64,000 bases of DNA from Lumbricus terrestris (lineage: Eukaryota > Annelida > Clitellata > Crassiclitellata > Lumbricidae), in assembly GCA_949752735.1 (NCBI GenBank), contig OX457044.1, positions 14,961,322-15,025,321 of the forward strand. Reading direction: 5' to 3'. The number at the start of each line of letters is the position of its first letter. Within the stretch, counting starts at the first letter, position 1. Shown here in pieces: positions 34,890 through 45,866 of the stretch. Below the pieces are notes generated by a model. That model did no database searches. It saw nothing but the letters and a program-made list of their open reading frames with translations, and was not told the DNA's origin. The position numbers were made by a program, and so were the translations under genes.

Positions 34890-35170
34890 TATGCAAACTA
34901 AAAGATATAAAAGTAAAAAAACCTTGGAATAAAATAGATATCAAATAAGAACACCTAATAAGTAGATATGATTTAAGAACACATAATCCTATAAAACATG
35001 CAATTAAATATCAAAAATAGAGAACACAAGCCTATGAAACATGCAATTAAATATCTGTCATAAATTTTTATGCAACGACATAGCAGAAATGAACAAATAA
35101 GTCTATAAAACATGCAATCAATGAAATATATATATAAAAAGTATAAAATACTTGGAATAAATAGATATGA
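34890..35170. repeat. AT-rich degenerate tandem repeats
   Basis: CTATAAAACATGCAATTAAATA-type words occur three times (~34990, ~35031, ~35104), and GGAATAAATAGATATGA-type words twice. Confidence 0.7.
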
Positions 35171-35455
35171 TTTAAGAACACAATCATAATCAACAACACT
35201 AAATCGTCGACACTTGTATAGGTAATTATAGAACAATAGAATGGGTGACACTTCTTCTGGATGCTGTATTACCCTGCTGACATGTGCGGAGTTTGGTTGC
35301 CGTTCTTGGGGGCCGGGGAGGGTAAGCCCGGGAAAAGATACCATTTTTATGGTAACAAAGCTGAATCTGGACCTTCTTTGGGGGAGGCTTAGCCCTCTTA
35401 ACCCGTGATAAACGCCTATGCCTGCCCGACTAATGTACAACCCATATTATTCTCA

Positions 35456-35710
35456 GTGGATGAACCGTCCGGGGATGAACCGTCCACTGGATGAATCGTC
35501 CGGGGATGAACCGTCCACTGGATGAACCGTCCGCTGGATGAACCGTCCGGGGATGAACCGTCCGGGGATGAAACGTCCACTGGATGAATCGTCCGGGATG
35601 AACCGTCCGGGGATGAATCGTCCTGGTATGAAACGTCCTAGAATCATTTTAACAAACTCAAACACTCACAGCATCTTACTGCTCAGTCAAGATTTTAACA
35701 AACTCAAACG
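35456..35710. repeat. Third 15-16 bp array joined to inverted 46-bp units
   Basis: About 12 copies of the 15-16 bp unit in the left-arm orientation end at 35635. They are followed at 35648-35710 by about 1.4 units of the 46-bp repeat in reverse orientation. Relative to the main locus, the 46-bp units are therefore flipped with respect to the array. Confidence 0.93.
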
Positions 35711-36689
35711 CTTACGACTCTCCCACGTTGGCCCACGATGAATTCAAAATTACTGAAGTGTTACCTTTGCTACGAAACATCCACACGCAAAAACTACAAA
35801 GAAATACGAATCTTAAGTGCAAGAGTCGAGTGAAATCAGTCGCATAGCCAGATGTTTCTATTAATTAGGGTGACAACATGTCTCAATATTATGTCTTGTC
35901 ATAATTATGCATAGTAATAATTATGTCTTTAAACGGTGTCTTGAAGAGACAACGAGTTTGAGCATTGGAAAGGTTGTAGCTGCAGGTACTTGATGGGAAA
36001 AGCAGCAGCATGTAATGAGCCTCTGATTGAAGCCAATGCATCTCACCGATTAGAGTCAGAGTCATAATATAATGGAGGCATCAGGTGAAACATAGAATTT
36101 TGGATTCACTGAAACTGGTGAGTTCAGAATCCGTGGTATACCTGCAGAGCCCTCGTTGGTATAATGAGACGAGAGCCGACCATGACGCGGGCGATAATAC
36201 TATTTGCAATTTATCTTGGTAAGAGCCTTCTTATTAGACGTCTAGACATAACATCATACAAACAATTGTAGTTATTACTCCAAATGTCATTACACCCAAT
36301 ATATTACTGGACAACACACAAAATGTACTTTAGATGAAAATAGTTAATCTTAACTAATTTTGAGGTGCTAAACACGAATATGATGGTAAAATTTGTCGAT
36401 TGGCTCTCGTTTAGGAGAGACAGAGATGGTTACGTACAAATGTCTCAGTACGCATTGAGTCGGCCTACATATGTGGGTCATGACCATTAATTTTCTCAAC
36501 ACTGTATTTCAAACTACATATTGCAACACAATAATGTGTCATAATGCATTAACCTGCCATGCAACTCCTCCCCAGTGAGCAAGATAATTTCCATAGCAGT
36601 TAAAAGACGAGAAATTGGCCGGTGACCTTTGCTGTTCGAATGGTTGGAGAGAACCAAGCAATCATGCAAATGACTACTACTTTTGCATG
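35711..36689. other. Unassigned; one weak candidate first exon
   Basis: At 36161-36211 an ATG-led hydrophobic stretch (MTRAIILFAIYLG) is followed by a GTAAGAG donor-like sequence, as in a signal-peptide exon. No downstream partner was found. Nothing else recognised. Confidence 0.25.
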
Positions 36690-37932
36690 GTTCCACCTAC
36701 TTCTGCATTCATGACAAGGAAATGGAAGTGGTCAATAGCGTACCCCCAATATACCATATGCAATCCGACCCACTCTGCATGGCGAAGGACATCCCGTTCC
36801 GGGTCCACCGAAAGAATTTTTCATTGATTCAGACAATGAGGAGGGAAGCGAAGCGACTTCGAGTTCTCCGCAGCCTTCGACATCTAGAGATGATCCTTAC
36901 GTCTGCCAAGGTGTATCATCTGTGCCATACATTCTCACCCAGGGTAAACTGAACGATCTTGTTCGCCTCCTGGACCTATCCAAGGCCAAGGCGGAGTTAC
37001 TTGGATCAAGATTTAAATGAATGGAATCTTCTCCAAGAAACTGCCCAAGTGACATTGTTTCACACTCATCATGGGCAGTTTGCGGAAAATTTCACCAAGG
37101 AAGATGACTCTGTCTTCTGCTCCAATGCAGATTGTCTGATGAATGCCCTCGGAATCAAAAATGACCCTCAAGAATGGCGACTATTCATAGACTCCACGAA
37201 ATTGAGTCTCGATGCGGAGCTGCTGCATATTGGAAACCAGCTTTCATCCATTCCCGTCCACATGAAGAAAACCTACGACAACCTAAAATACCTGTTGAAT
37301 TCTGTTCAATACAGCAGGTATGGATGACATCTGCATTGCGACTTGAAAGTATATTGGCTTTCTTGACGAGTCCACAGCTTGGATTATACAAAATATTGCT
37401 GTTTTCTATGTGAATTGGACAGTCGAGCAAGGACCTTGCACTAAGTGAGGAGAAACTGGCCTGAGAGGAAATCTATGGGCGTCGGACAGAACTATAGGCT
37501 ATGTGCAACGCCTAGCAATGGTTGTGTATTGCTAGTGTCGCTATAAGCTTACACCAAACTCAGTGTGATGAGGAACTTCATAAAATTCATGTACCGGACT
37601 GGATCAGCATTCAAATACTTGGCTGCCAAATTCCCTGGCAGAAATTAAAGAAGGAAGTTTTGTTGGTCCTCAGATCAGTCAGATAGCTAGTCAGAGATGA
37701 GATGTTTTACAACCTGCTTCAGGGTGACAAGAAACAAGCTTAGGAATCATTTCGTCTGGTGTTAACTAACTTCCACTGGAATGTCGGGGCAGAAAACTAC
37801 AAGGATTTGGCTACGGACATGTTGTCTATGACCCTATGTATCACACGAACGTTTTCAAGAAGACATTGCAGACATGGAAAACGATACCAGGGAAACTTCC
37901 ATGTTGGCTGACCACATACATGGGCCTACTAT
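36690..37932 (+). pseudogene. Relic of a transposon-associated uncharacterised ORF
   Basis: Fragments in changing frames include LGIKNDPQEWRLFIDSTKLS (~37150), SIPVHMKKTYDNLK (~37250), AEIKEGSFVGPQISQI (~37640) and EDIADMENDTRETSMLADH (~37860). They follow the order of a repetitive protein found in many invertebrate genomes, known to me only as a mobile-element-associated sequence. The tail is cut by a SINE at ~37931. No inverted ends were located. Confidence 0.5.
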
Positions 37933-38175
37933 GTGGCGCACGGTGGAGTAGGGGTATGTTCAGTGCCTTGGGACTGGAAGGTTATGGGTTTGAATCCACC
38001 TCAGGCCACCACGTAGGGACCCTTTAGAAGCACTGTGAGCAGTCCTTCACTCGCAGTTGCATATGCGCTTCATGAAACTCCTATATTCAGTGTCCGTGCT
38101 GTAGTCGGTAGCGCTTCGGATTAGGGTCCTGAAGAGGCGGTGTAGCAAGTGCTCTTACATACATAGGTCTACTTG
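37931..38175 (+). mobile_element. tRNA-derived SINE, copy 3 (diverged)
   Basis: The B-box-like GGTTTGAATCC (37987-37997), CACGTAGGGACC and GCAGTCCTTCACTCGCAG match the other copies. The tail is CTTACATACATAGG. The A-box region is degraded. Confidence 0.75.
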
Positions 38176-38673
38176 TACGCTCACCAGACATAATCCTGAG
38201 CAGTTATGCAAGAGATATTGGGATGTAGAAGCGAACATTTACTGGTACAAATGTCATATGTAGGCCTACGCATTGTTCTATTTACAGAAACTCTTGATGA
38301 TATCAGAGCCAATTCTTTAATTTCATTGTCATATTCGTGTTCAGCACCTTAAAAGCTGTAGGAAAGTGCAAATTTCATGTAAGATACAAAACTTTCATGA
38401 AAATTTGTTGTCCAGTAAATTATCATTATTATGATCGCAGACATAACTCTTGTTGCATTAAAATACATCGCCACTACAAAACTAACATAGACATTCAAAA
38501 GAAATAACATTTTCATTCATCACTCGTAAAAACAAAAGTGCAGCAATTCTACAGAGCATAATAATTATATTCAGACGCAGATGATCGACCGACTTTTGTG
38601 CTTGATATGCGCGTATTATTTATTCTCCAATTACCTATAGTTCTAAAAAGCGATCAAATAAAATTATCTTACT
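38176..38673. other. Unassigned; would be intron of the PAN gene
   Basis: No further exon was identified downstream of the PAN exon on the minus strand. AT-rich. Confidence 0.4.
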
Positions 38674-38969
38674 GAGGCATCGTTTTCTTCTATAGAATTC
38701 GATTCCATTGTCATCGGCTGAGCAGTTAACAGCAGCAGCAGCCGAGTCGGATGCAGTGGAGCGTGGCAGCCATTCGCCCGTGTAGACGCTGATGATACAG
38801 GTGCGATCGATTCGGCTGAATAGGAATGAGCTGCATTGTGTGTCGTAGATATTCGAACACAGATTCCGACAGACAGATCGCGTCGCTTCTCCAACAAGAA
38901 TGTTGTTCGCAGCGAATGTATCCGGAATGACGCAGATCCCAGAGTAGAGAAGGTATTCGTCGCAGTTAA
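38674..38969 (-). CDS. PAN/Apple-domain exon (partial gene)
   Basis: A minus-strand exon of 296 bp has acceptor TTCTGCCTACAG and donor GTAAGAT, phase 1 at both ends. It encodes a six-cysteine-type PAN module: VNCDEYLLYSGICVIPD, then SVCRNLCSN, CSSFLFSRIDRTCIISVY, and EFYRRKRCL at the end. PAN domains are extracellular disulfide-bonded modules used in protein or carbohydrate recognition, so a secreted or membrane protein is expected. The upstream exon at 41818-41900 ends in phase 1 and joins in frame (T-V-N-C across the junction). The remaining exons lie outside what I could recognise. The symmetric phase fits exon shuffling. No gene name is assigned. Confidence 0.72.
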
Positions 38970-39004
38970 CTGTAGGCAGAAGGAAAGAATGTGAAAAGGA
39001 CAAA

Positions 39005-39201
39005 GTAGGATATTATGTTGGCCGCTTCTTCTTCCCGCCCTGCGAGCAGCTGACTCAGTTGACTCTTTCAAATCTAGACTCAAGACTTATTTATTTTGTA
39101 AGGTCTATCCTGCTGTTTGGTGCAGTTTGTGAGGCGCCCTTGTAACGGCATGACTGTCTTACGGCGCCATATAAATCGTCATTGTTATTATTATTATTAT
39201 T
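39005..39201 (+). mobile_element. L2-like LINE 3' end, plus strand
   Basis: The last residues of an ORF2 (RAADSVDSFKSRLKTYLF, ending WCSL and TGA at ~39132) are followed by a short 3' UTR (GGCGCCATATAAAT) and an ATT-repeat tail. This end type (FKSRLKTYLF plus GCGCYATATAAAT) is typical of L2/CR1-group LINEs. It is severely 5'-truncated. Confidence 0.8.
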
Positions 39202-39258
39202 AGTAGTAGTAGTAGTATTATTATCATCATCATCGTAATCGTAATCGTAATCGTAATC
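39182..39258. repeat. Compound microsatellite between two LINE tails
   Basis: (ATT)n, (AGT)n, (ATC)n and (GTAATC)n follow in series. The first is the plus-strand LINE's tail and the last, read in reverse as (GATTAC)n, is the minus-strand LINE's tail. Confidence 0.85.
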
Positions 39259-41720
39259 TCATAATTTCTAAAGCGCCACTGGAAAGCCAAGCGCGAGGCA
39301 CCGGCTTATTCACGAGCGCTGCGTTGAGTTAGGAGGGTTGTCCGTGAGAGTAGTCCGTGGTGGTCCGGGTCGAGTTACCATAGGATCAGGATCAAATGCG
39401 TTGAGTCAAAAGGGTTGTCCGTAAGAGTAGTCCATGGTGGTCCGGGTCGAGGTACCGTATGATCAGAGGTGTGGAACAGCTACTAAGGTGGGTGTCGTCT
39501 GAGCCGGGAATTGGAGGGTGGGGGATCAGGTGAAACAGGATAAGAGTTCTTGAACAGGAGTGTCTTTAGTTTCGAGTGAAAGGCCCGAGGTGTGATGGAG
39601 AGCCTGAGGAAGGTGATGGTGTGTGATTAGTAATGATGGAGTAGGAACTGAAAAGGATCGGAACTCAGCAGGCAGATCATTCCAAAGGCGTGGTGCTGAG
39701 TTGGATATGGCTCGGTTGGAGAACTTGAGATGACTTGTGACCGGCGGTCGAGAGAGTGTAAGGCAGGCGGATGATCGGGTAGAACGGGTAGGCTGGATGG
39801 TGAACAGTTCGCGAAGATATCTGGGCTGGGAGCATTGTAAGGAGTTGTATGTTAAGGAGAGAACTTTGTAGTGAATTCGCTCTGGGATTTTCAACCAGTG
39901 AAGAGACTTGAGGATGGGGGTGATGTGATGATGTCTGGGTGTTCTGGTGACGGCTCTAGCAAGAGAATTTTGTATGAGTTGGAGGCGCTTAAGTTGTGTG
40001 GAATCAAGGTTTAAGAACAGGGAATTGCAATAGTCAAGCTTTGAGTGGACGATGGACGTAGCAATGGTGGAAGCAGTTTTGAAATCAAGCATGGGTCGGA
40101 TGCGTCGGAGGTCCCGGATGTGCATGAAGCAGGAGCGCGATAGATTAGAGATGTGGTTAGAGAAGGAGAGGTGTGAATCAAACATTACACCAAGATTGCG
40201 GACCGGAGCATCAGAGGTGAAGGTAAGAGATGAAGAGTTAGTCGATAGGTGTATTGAAGGGTCAGAGATTTTCTTGATTTGGTCAGGAAGGCCAAGAATA
40301 ATGAACTCTGTTTTGGAGGGGTTGAGGCAGAGGAGGTTGGACGACATCCATTGAGAGATCAGATTGACCACATTGAGAAGTTTAGCAATGGAGGTGGAGA
40401 AAGAGCCTGGGGAAAAGGATATGAAGAGTTGGGTGTCGTCTGCATAGAGATGGTGGTCAACAGACGAGGATTTTATGAGATGACTTAAAGGAGTGGTGTA
40501 GAGAATGAAGAGGAGTGGACCCAGGACGGAACCTTGAGGAACGCCGCAAGACAGTGGAAGAGGTTTCGAACAGTGACTGGAGGCTTTAACAGAGAAAGAT
40601 CTGGAAGACAAGTAGGACTCGAACCAGAGTAGAGCAGTGCCAGAGACGCCAAAGGAAGAAGAGAGTCGATTAAGAAGGAGACTGTGATCGATGGTGTCGA
40701 ATGCAGCGGAGATGTCAAGGAGACAGAGGCAGGAGACTTGCTGATGACTGACGGCCGAGACCAGTTTATTGTAGAGAGAGACGAGTAGAGTTTCTGTGGA
40801 GTGGTGTTTAGTAAAGCCAGATTGGTGGGGATTGAGGAGTGAGTTAGAAGAGAGGTAATCGTTTAGGCGGGCAAGGACAATTCGTTCAGTTAATTTCGAT
40901 AGAAAAGCAAGGTTGGAGATGGGTCGGTAATTTGATAGGTTTTCCTTGTCAAGATTTGCTTTTTTCAGAAGAGGAGTGACGAGAGATTGCTTGAAGACCA
41001 TTGGGAAATTGCCAGTGGAGAGTGAAAGATTGATAATTTTAGTGATTATAGGAATGAGGACGGAAGCGCAGTCTTTTAGGAGAGCAGTTGGGATAGGATC
41101 TAATTCACACTGTTTGTTGGGAAGAGAGTTTAGCAGGAGTGACACTTCAGCTTCAGAGGCGGGATGGAGTATTGGAAGGGATGACTGAGAGACAGGAGGA
41201 GTAGGGTTTGGAAATGGAGGTGGATCAGTGTTGGAGGATTGTGAATCAAGAAGGGACTGCAATGTGAAGCGAAGGGATGAGATTTTGTCCGAGAAGAATG
41301 AACAGAATGTATCGGCCATAGAGGGGGGTGGAATGGAGCTCGGTAGTGGGGAGGGCGATTTGCGATGAAGAAGAGAGTTGACAGCTCTCCAGAGGTGGCG
41401 AGGGTTGGAGGAGCTGGAGTGAATGAGGGAAGAGTAGTATTTCCTTTTTGTAGCAGCAATGAGTTTATGGTATCTGTTTGTAGCTGATTTTAGGTTGGAA
41501 AGGGCTTTTTCTCTGGATAGAGCGTCAGTGGCGCTCTTGTAGATGTGCTGAAGTCGCCTACGAAAGGTTTTAAAAGCCTGGAGGTAGGAGGTGAACCAAG
41601 GATTAATGGCATGTGAGCTGGGTTTGGTGATAAGTGGTGCGTGAATGTCAAGGAGGTCGGAAAGAGTGGAATTGTAGCAGGACAGTAGGTCATCATCATC
41701 ATTATTACTAATTGCAATGC
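39234..41720 (-). mobile_element. L2-like LINE, 5'-truncated, minus strand
   Basis: It contains the reverse-transcriptase ORF plus ~270 bp of 3' UTR ending in (GATTAC)n. The open frame extends upstream of the first ATG (41319) to ~41715. No apurinic-type endonuclease domain precedes it, so the copy is truncated in the linker, as is usual for target-primed integration. It lies within the intron of the PAN gene, in the same orientation as that gene. Confidence 0.9.
39526..41715 (-). pseudogene. LINE ORF2 reverse transcriptase (partial)
   Basis: From the ATG at 41319, the catalytic blocks appear in order. They are YRPISNLAFLSK (131-142), SGFTKHHSTETLL (167-179), LDISAAFDTIDH (201-212), CGVPQGSVLGPLLF (258-271) and YADDTQLF (292-299). 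Both the DISAAFD and YADD aspartates are present, and a thumb/connection region follows. Near 39600 the conserved end (FHSKLKTLLFKNSY) lies in another frame, so one frameshift precedes the natural C-terminus. The stop at 39526 is off-frame. With no endonuclease and this shift, the copy cannot be autonomous. Family placement in the L2 side of the CR1/L2/Jockey group is by motif style only. Confidence 0.88.
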
Positions 41721-41817
41721 AATACTATGTAAATAAGTGAATAATTAAAAGGAGAATCGTGTTTTCAAAAGTGTGTGTGTGGTTATGTACAGTATTTCCA
41801 ATGGAGAGGCTTCTTAC

Positions 41818-41900
41818 CAGTGTTATTCGTCTGCGATGGCTTGCTGCCGTAGTTGGCCATCATCAAGTCATAGAGACCATTTTCGTACAAAGCGGTCAGT
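41818..41900 (-). CDS. Exon upstream of the PAN exon
   Basis: A minus-strand exon of 83 bp has acceptor TTTTTTGCAG and donor GTAAGAAG. Only one frame is open: LTALYENGLYDLMMANYGSK then PSQTNNT. It starts in phase 2 and ends in phase 1, and the end phase matches the start of the PAN exon at 38969. The intron between them (38970-41817, 2848 bp) is nearly filled by two LINE fragments. The coding sense is inferred from splice sites and frame; no domain is recognised in this exon. Confidence 0.6.
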
Positions 41901-42943
41901 CTGCAAAAAATTGAATAGGATGATCTATAATTATGTTCTGCGCAATTAATTAACAGCTGCATAAGTTTGCTTCTCAATCTTGATCCGCCAATGCTCCATT
42001 CGGTGTGTCAACCTGGACGTTTTTCACGAATTAAACGAATATCTATATACATGTATATTCAACACAGTCCATTGACAGAAGTGTGCGACGCCGCCGATAA
42101 AAGATTCGGAATAGAGACGGAGAAGAAGAACAAGGAGAAAGAGCGGAAAGTGAATGAGATGAGGAAGACAAAGTGGAAGGGCAGATGGAAGAACAGAGGA
42201 GAACAATTAGAATCTGGAAAAGGAGCAGGTGGAGTTGGTTGGCCTGTGCTATTCGGCGGCGTTCTCATACAGTGAGGCGCTTGAAACGTTTAAGTTGTGT
42301 ATAGGCCTATACATACTAGCGCGTACTTGCAAAAATCCTTCACGAGAGCAAATAACTGTTGTAGACTCTATTTTGAACCCAACTCGCCCCGAATTTTATT
42401 AAAAAAGACTTCCAGTGTGACCTCAGAAAAATTAGCCATGTGCAAAAACACATTCTATACAACAATAGCCGCTGTAAAACTGCCCATCTTCATAGTTCTG
42501 TGTTTATCTTCTGGTTATTATTTGCATCACCAGCGCATTTATATGCGTTGCGTATTGAATTAGCTTCCTGTTGCATTTGTCGCTAAATAGATGAAAATTA
42601 TGGCGGTCTCTGGTTACAAGAAATTTGAGGCTTATAGACGGAGAGAAAAGGTAAAAGTGATGTCGAGGGAATAGGGGTGAACGAATGAGTGACTGTGATT
42701 TTTCAAAGTATTCGTTTTTGTCTTGATGTTTAAAGTGAGCGTTTAAAGTGCGTTCTAATTATGGTGATTAGATGCAGGGGAGGGAAGGGGCAATTGCATC
42801 GGAGGAAGAGAGAGTGGATTGTCGCTCGATTGTCCTCATCATCTGCTGCCGATGTTGTCTGTCGGAAAACGACACGACCTTACGACGCCGACCAACCGAC
42901 CGACCTCTGGCGGTCACAAAGGGAATTACCGTTTGCTATTAAC
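41901..42943. other. Unassigned; possible intron or upstream part of the PAN gene
   Basis: No further phase-2-ending exon was recognised. Purine-rich stretch at 42115-42230. Confidence 0.35.
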
Positions 42944-43215
42944 TGCCATCTTCTTCTCCCTCTTCCTCTTCTTCCTCCTCATTCTCTTCCTTCTCCTCCT
43001 CTTCTTCTTCTTCCTCTTCTTCTTCTTCTTTCTCCCCCTCCTCCACTTCTTCTTCCCTTTCTTCCTTTTCTTCTTCTTCCTCTTCCTCTTCTTCTTCCTC
43101 CTCCTCCTCTTCTTCCTTCTCTTCCTCTTCTTCTTCCTCCTTCTCCTCCTCTTCTTCTTCTTCTTCCTCTTCCTCTTCTTCTTCCTCCTCCTCCTCATCT
43201 TCCTCTTCCTCGTCT
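42944..43215. repeat. Polypyrimidine tract (CTTCTTCCTC)n
   Basis: Almost 270 bases of C and T on the plus strand, with mirror-symmetric stretches. It could adopt triplex DNA. The Leu/Phe/Pro-rich frames are artefacts. Confidence 0.95.
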
Positions 43216-43431
43216 TCGACTGCTCCTCATGACCAGCGACCGTGGTCTGAGTTAAATTGGATCTCGGGAGTGAAGTGTCGAAGGAGACGAAATGGAAATT
43301 GTTCTACTCCTCCATCCATCCTTCCTTCCATCCTTCGACCAATGAATGAGCGTCGAATAAATGGAACAACAAAGATCATTTCGAAGATCATTCGAAGACA
43401 ATCAGACGAAGACAACAACGACTGCATCATG

Positions 43432-43800
43432 AGAAGGAGGCGTGGAAAATGAAGCTGCAGAACAGGAGGAGGAAGGAGAGGGGTGGAGGAGGAGAATGAA
43501 AGAGATGAGGAGGCGGAGGAAGAGGAAGAAGAAGGAGGTGATTAGTGTGTGGCAAGACAATCACCGTGAAATGAGGAAACGAGGAAACGCAGCTGAAGAC
43601 ACGTACGACAGACGCGCATCACATCACAACGACCCATCGAAAGGAAAAGGCGGAAAGGACGAGGAGGAGGAGAAGGAGGTGGAAGACGATGAGAGAAAGA
43701 GGGAAGAGGGAGGAGGAGGTGGAACATGAGGAGGAGGTAGAAGAAGAGGAGAAGGAGGAGCAGGAGGATGAAGTAGACGACGATAGGGAGAGGATGTAAA
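43432..43800. repeat. Polypurine-rich region
   Basis: GAGGAGGA-type sequence on the plus strand, interrupted near 43545-43650. It lies 220 bp from the polypyrimidine tract and is roughly complementary to it. Confidence 0.85.
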
Positions 43801-43865
43801 GAGCGGTCGACAGAGGACAAGAAGGCAATGAAGGAGTTGAGAGGTTTCATCGTCTTTGGAGCACA

Positions 43866-44098
43866 TGATGGTCGATGGTCGATGGGTGGGTGATGGGTGG
43901 GTGCATGGTCGATGGGTGGGTGGTGGGTGGGTGCATGGTCGATGGGTGGGTGGTGGGTGGGTGCATGGTCGATGGGTGGGTGGTGGGTGGGTGTATGGGT
44001 GGATTGGTGGGTGATGGGTGGATGTATGGGTGATGAGTGGATGTATGGATGATGGGTGGGTGGACGGGTGATGGGTGGGTGATGGGTGGATGGGTGTG
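43866..44098. repeat. G-rich 30-bp minisatellite
   Basis: GGTCGATGGGTGGGTGRTGG plus GTGGGTGCAT recurs about four times, then degrades to GGGTGGATG-type words. Dense GGG runs suggest G-quadruplex potential on the plus strand. Confidence 0.9.
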
Positions 44099-44599
44099 TC
44101 GTATTGGCCTCTTTCCATAGATTGGCTTCGATGAAATAATGCTCCGTGCTGCAGATCAGTTGAAGAAAAACACGTTTTCACCATTTTCTCCGCAATATAC
44201 ACGAACGACGACAACGACGATGTTCGATCGACTGATCGATGACGCTCCATAACACACAACACATCACATACATACATGTATAACCAATATATATATATAC
44301 ACGCGTTCATTGCATGCAGACAACTTATATGCACGTACGCACATATAACATGTACACGTAAAACCATATATATATATATGTACATATATATTAGGGTGTG
44401 TCTAAAAATTAAAATTTTGATGTTAATAACGACCAATATATTTTTGTGTTCCACCTTCAGAAATATGGTTACCTGCCAAATTAGATGAAAATCCGAATAG
44501 ATTTAGGACTTGCTCAAAGCACTGGAAAAATAGCCACTTAGGCGACATTGTGACACATTGTAATTTTCACAGATCCAAGCAAATTTGAACACAAAAACA

Positions 44600-45360
44600 T
44601 CAGATATAAGGCAAAATCCAAAGAAGTTGTCATAGTTTATTCCTCTTAAGACATATGAAAAATCTGGGTTTACTTGACCATTGCAGAACAAATTATTTCT
44701 CCCCCTTATTTCTGACCAGGACTTTATTGAAGGACTGGATAAAAGTCACTCTGCCAGATCATTCGTCACTCTTAGGTGGGGTCAGATATGATGATTCAAG
44801 TATGGATTCCCCTTTGGGCTTCATTGTTTCAGGTACATACAGATGAAAATAGCACTTCATGTGAGACTAAGTTGCTGTCACAGAAAGTGACACTTCAAGT
44901 AAATGATTCCATACCTTTTCAGAGTTGGATGGTCGAGATTATACTCTGTGCTCTGACGTTGCTTAATGGAAAATTGATAACTGAAAAGCCACAACTCGAT
45001 CATGTAAATCATCCAACGCCCTCGGTGAAATGCACCTGGTTACCTGAACTTTAATCCCTTAGTGGAATTCATCTTTGGAAAACGACTATTAGATCTAATA
45101 GCTCTTGACTAGAGACTTCCAATACTGGAGTCCATGCAGAGTCATGCAGTGAAACACTTTTCCCAGAGCAATTTCAGATACATGGTATCGATGGCAAGGT
45201 TCAAGAGGTCCTTTCCTAATTTCGCTTCCAGATTCATCCATATGCCGCCCTTGCAACTCGTTTTACTCCGCACAGTGTCAAAACACATGGCCAGGATTTT
45301 GTCTTCCAATCTCCAGCTTCAGATCTCAGCCAACAAGAATCAGCATGACTGATTGGAGTA
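44600..45360 (-). pseudogene. Decayed transposase fragment
   Basis: Minus-strand reading near 45310-45160 gives ILAMCFDTVRSKTSCKGGIW, then LEAKLGKDLLNLAIDTMYLK. This matches the pattern of the invertebrate transposase group also present at 29-30.6 kb (a DTTxSNTG-type site followed by LGxxLLxLACRHH). Here the expected CRHH motif is degraded to IDTM, and stops follow. Inactive. Confidence 0.6.
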
Positions 45361-45612
45361 AGACGATGGCCAATAGTTTGGTAACATCGTTTTGAAATAA
45401 TATACCATTATCGTCCTGTCTCTGTAACATCTGGCATAATCTTGTCATTTAAGTGAAGAGTAAGGGGAAACTGTGGCTCAGAAGAATCTCTGCTGCCAGG
45501 GCTGCAAAATCATCTCTCCCTAATAGAAAAGTACAATTGGTACTCTCTCTTATAGGTTGTCATCCAGACTATGATTCCTTGGTGTATGCGTAAATTGAGT
45601 AGTACCTTGCAT

Positions 45613-45866
45613 CAGTGGCGTAGCCAAGAATTTCTGATGGGGGTTTGGGATTTTTATGGCCTGACCGGATGCCCTTTCTGACACCAACCCAACAGTGTTA
45701 CAGTAAATAACAAGGGAATAAAGTAACAAAGAGAATAAAGTGAGAAAAACAATTGTTACTATAAACAATTGTTTTGTTTTTCTTATTTAAGTGAATAAAT
45801 TTTTTGTTAAAATTTCCTAAGCCAATGGGGGTTTTAACCCCCGAAACCTCCTTGGCTTCGCCACTG
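45613..45866. mobile_element. hAT-type MITE, 254 bp, nested
   Basis: The ends CAGTGGCGTAGCCAAG and inverse CAGTGGCGAAGCCAAG match at 15 of 16. The perfect 8-bp duplication CCTTGCAT lies at 45605-45612 and 45867-45874. An AAAACAATTGTTACTATAAAC palindrome-like core lies in the middle. Confidence 0.95.

Noticed and set aside
34508..34948. Proline/arginine-rich protein (HPRTVHPRT-type)
   Set aside because: Translation of the 15-16 bp array; all three frames look alike.
36145..36211. Signal-peptide first exon
   Set aside because: A plausible ATG-hydrophobic-GTAAG string, but no in-frame partner exon; such strings arise by chance.
42761..43255. Proline/leucine-rich membrane protein
   Set aside because: The hydrophobic stretch is the translation of a polypyrimidine tract.
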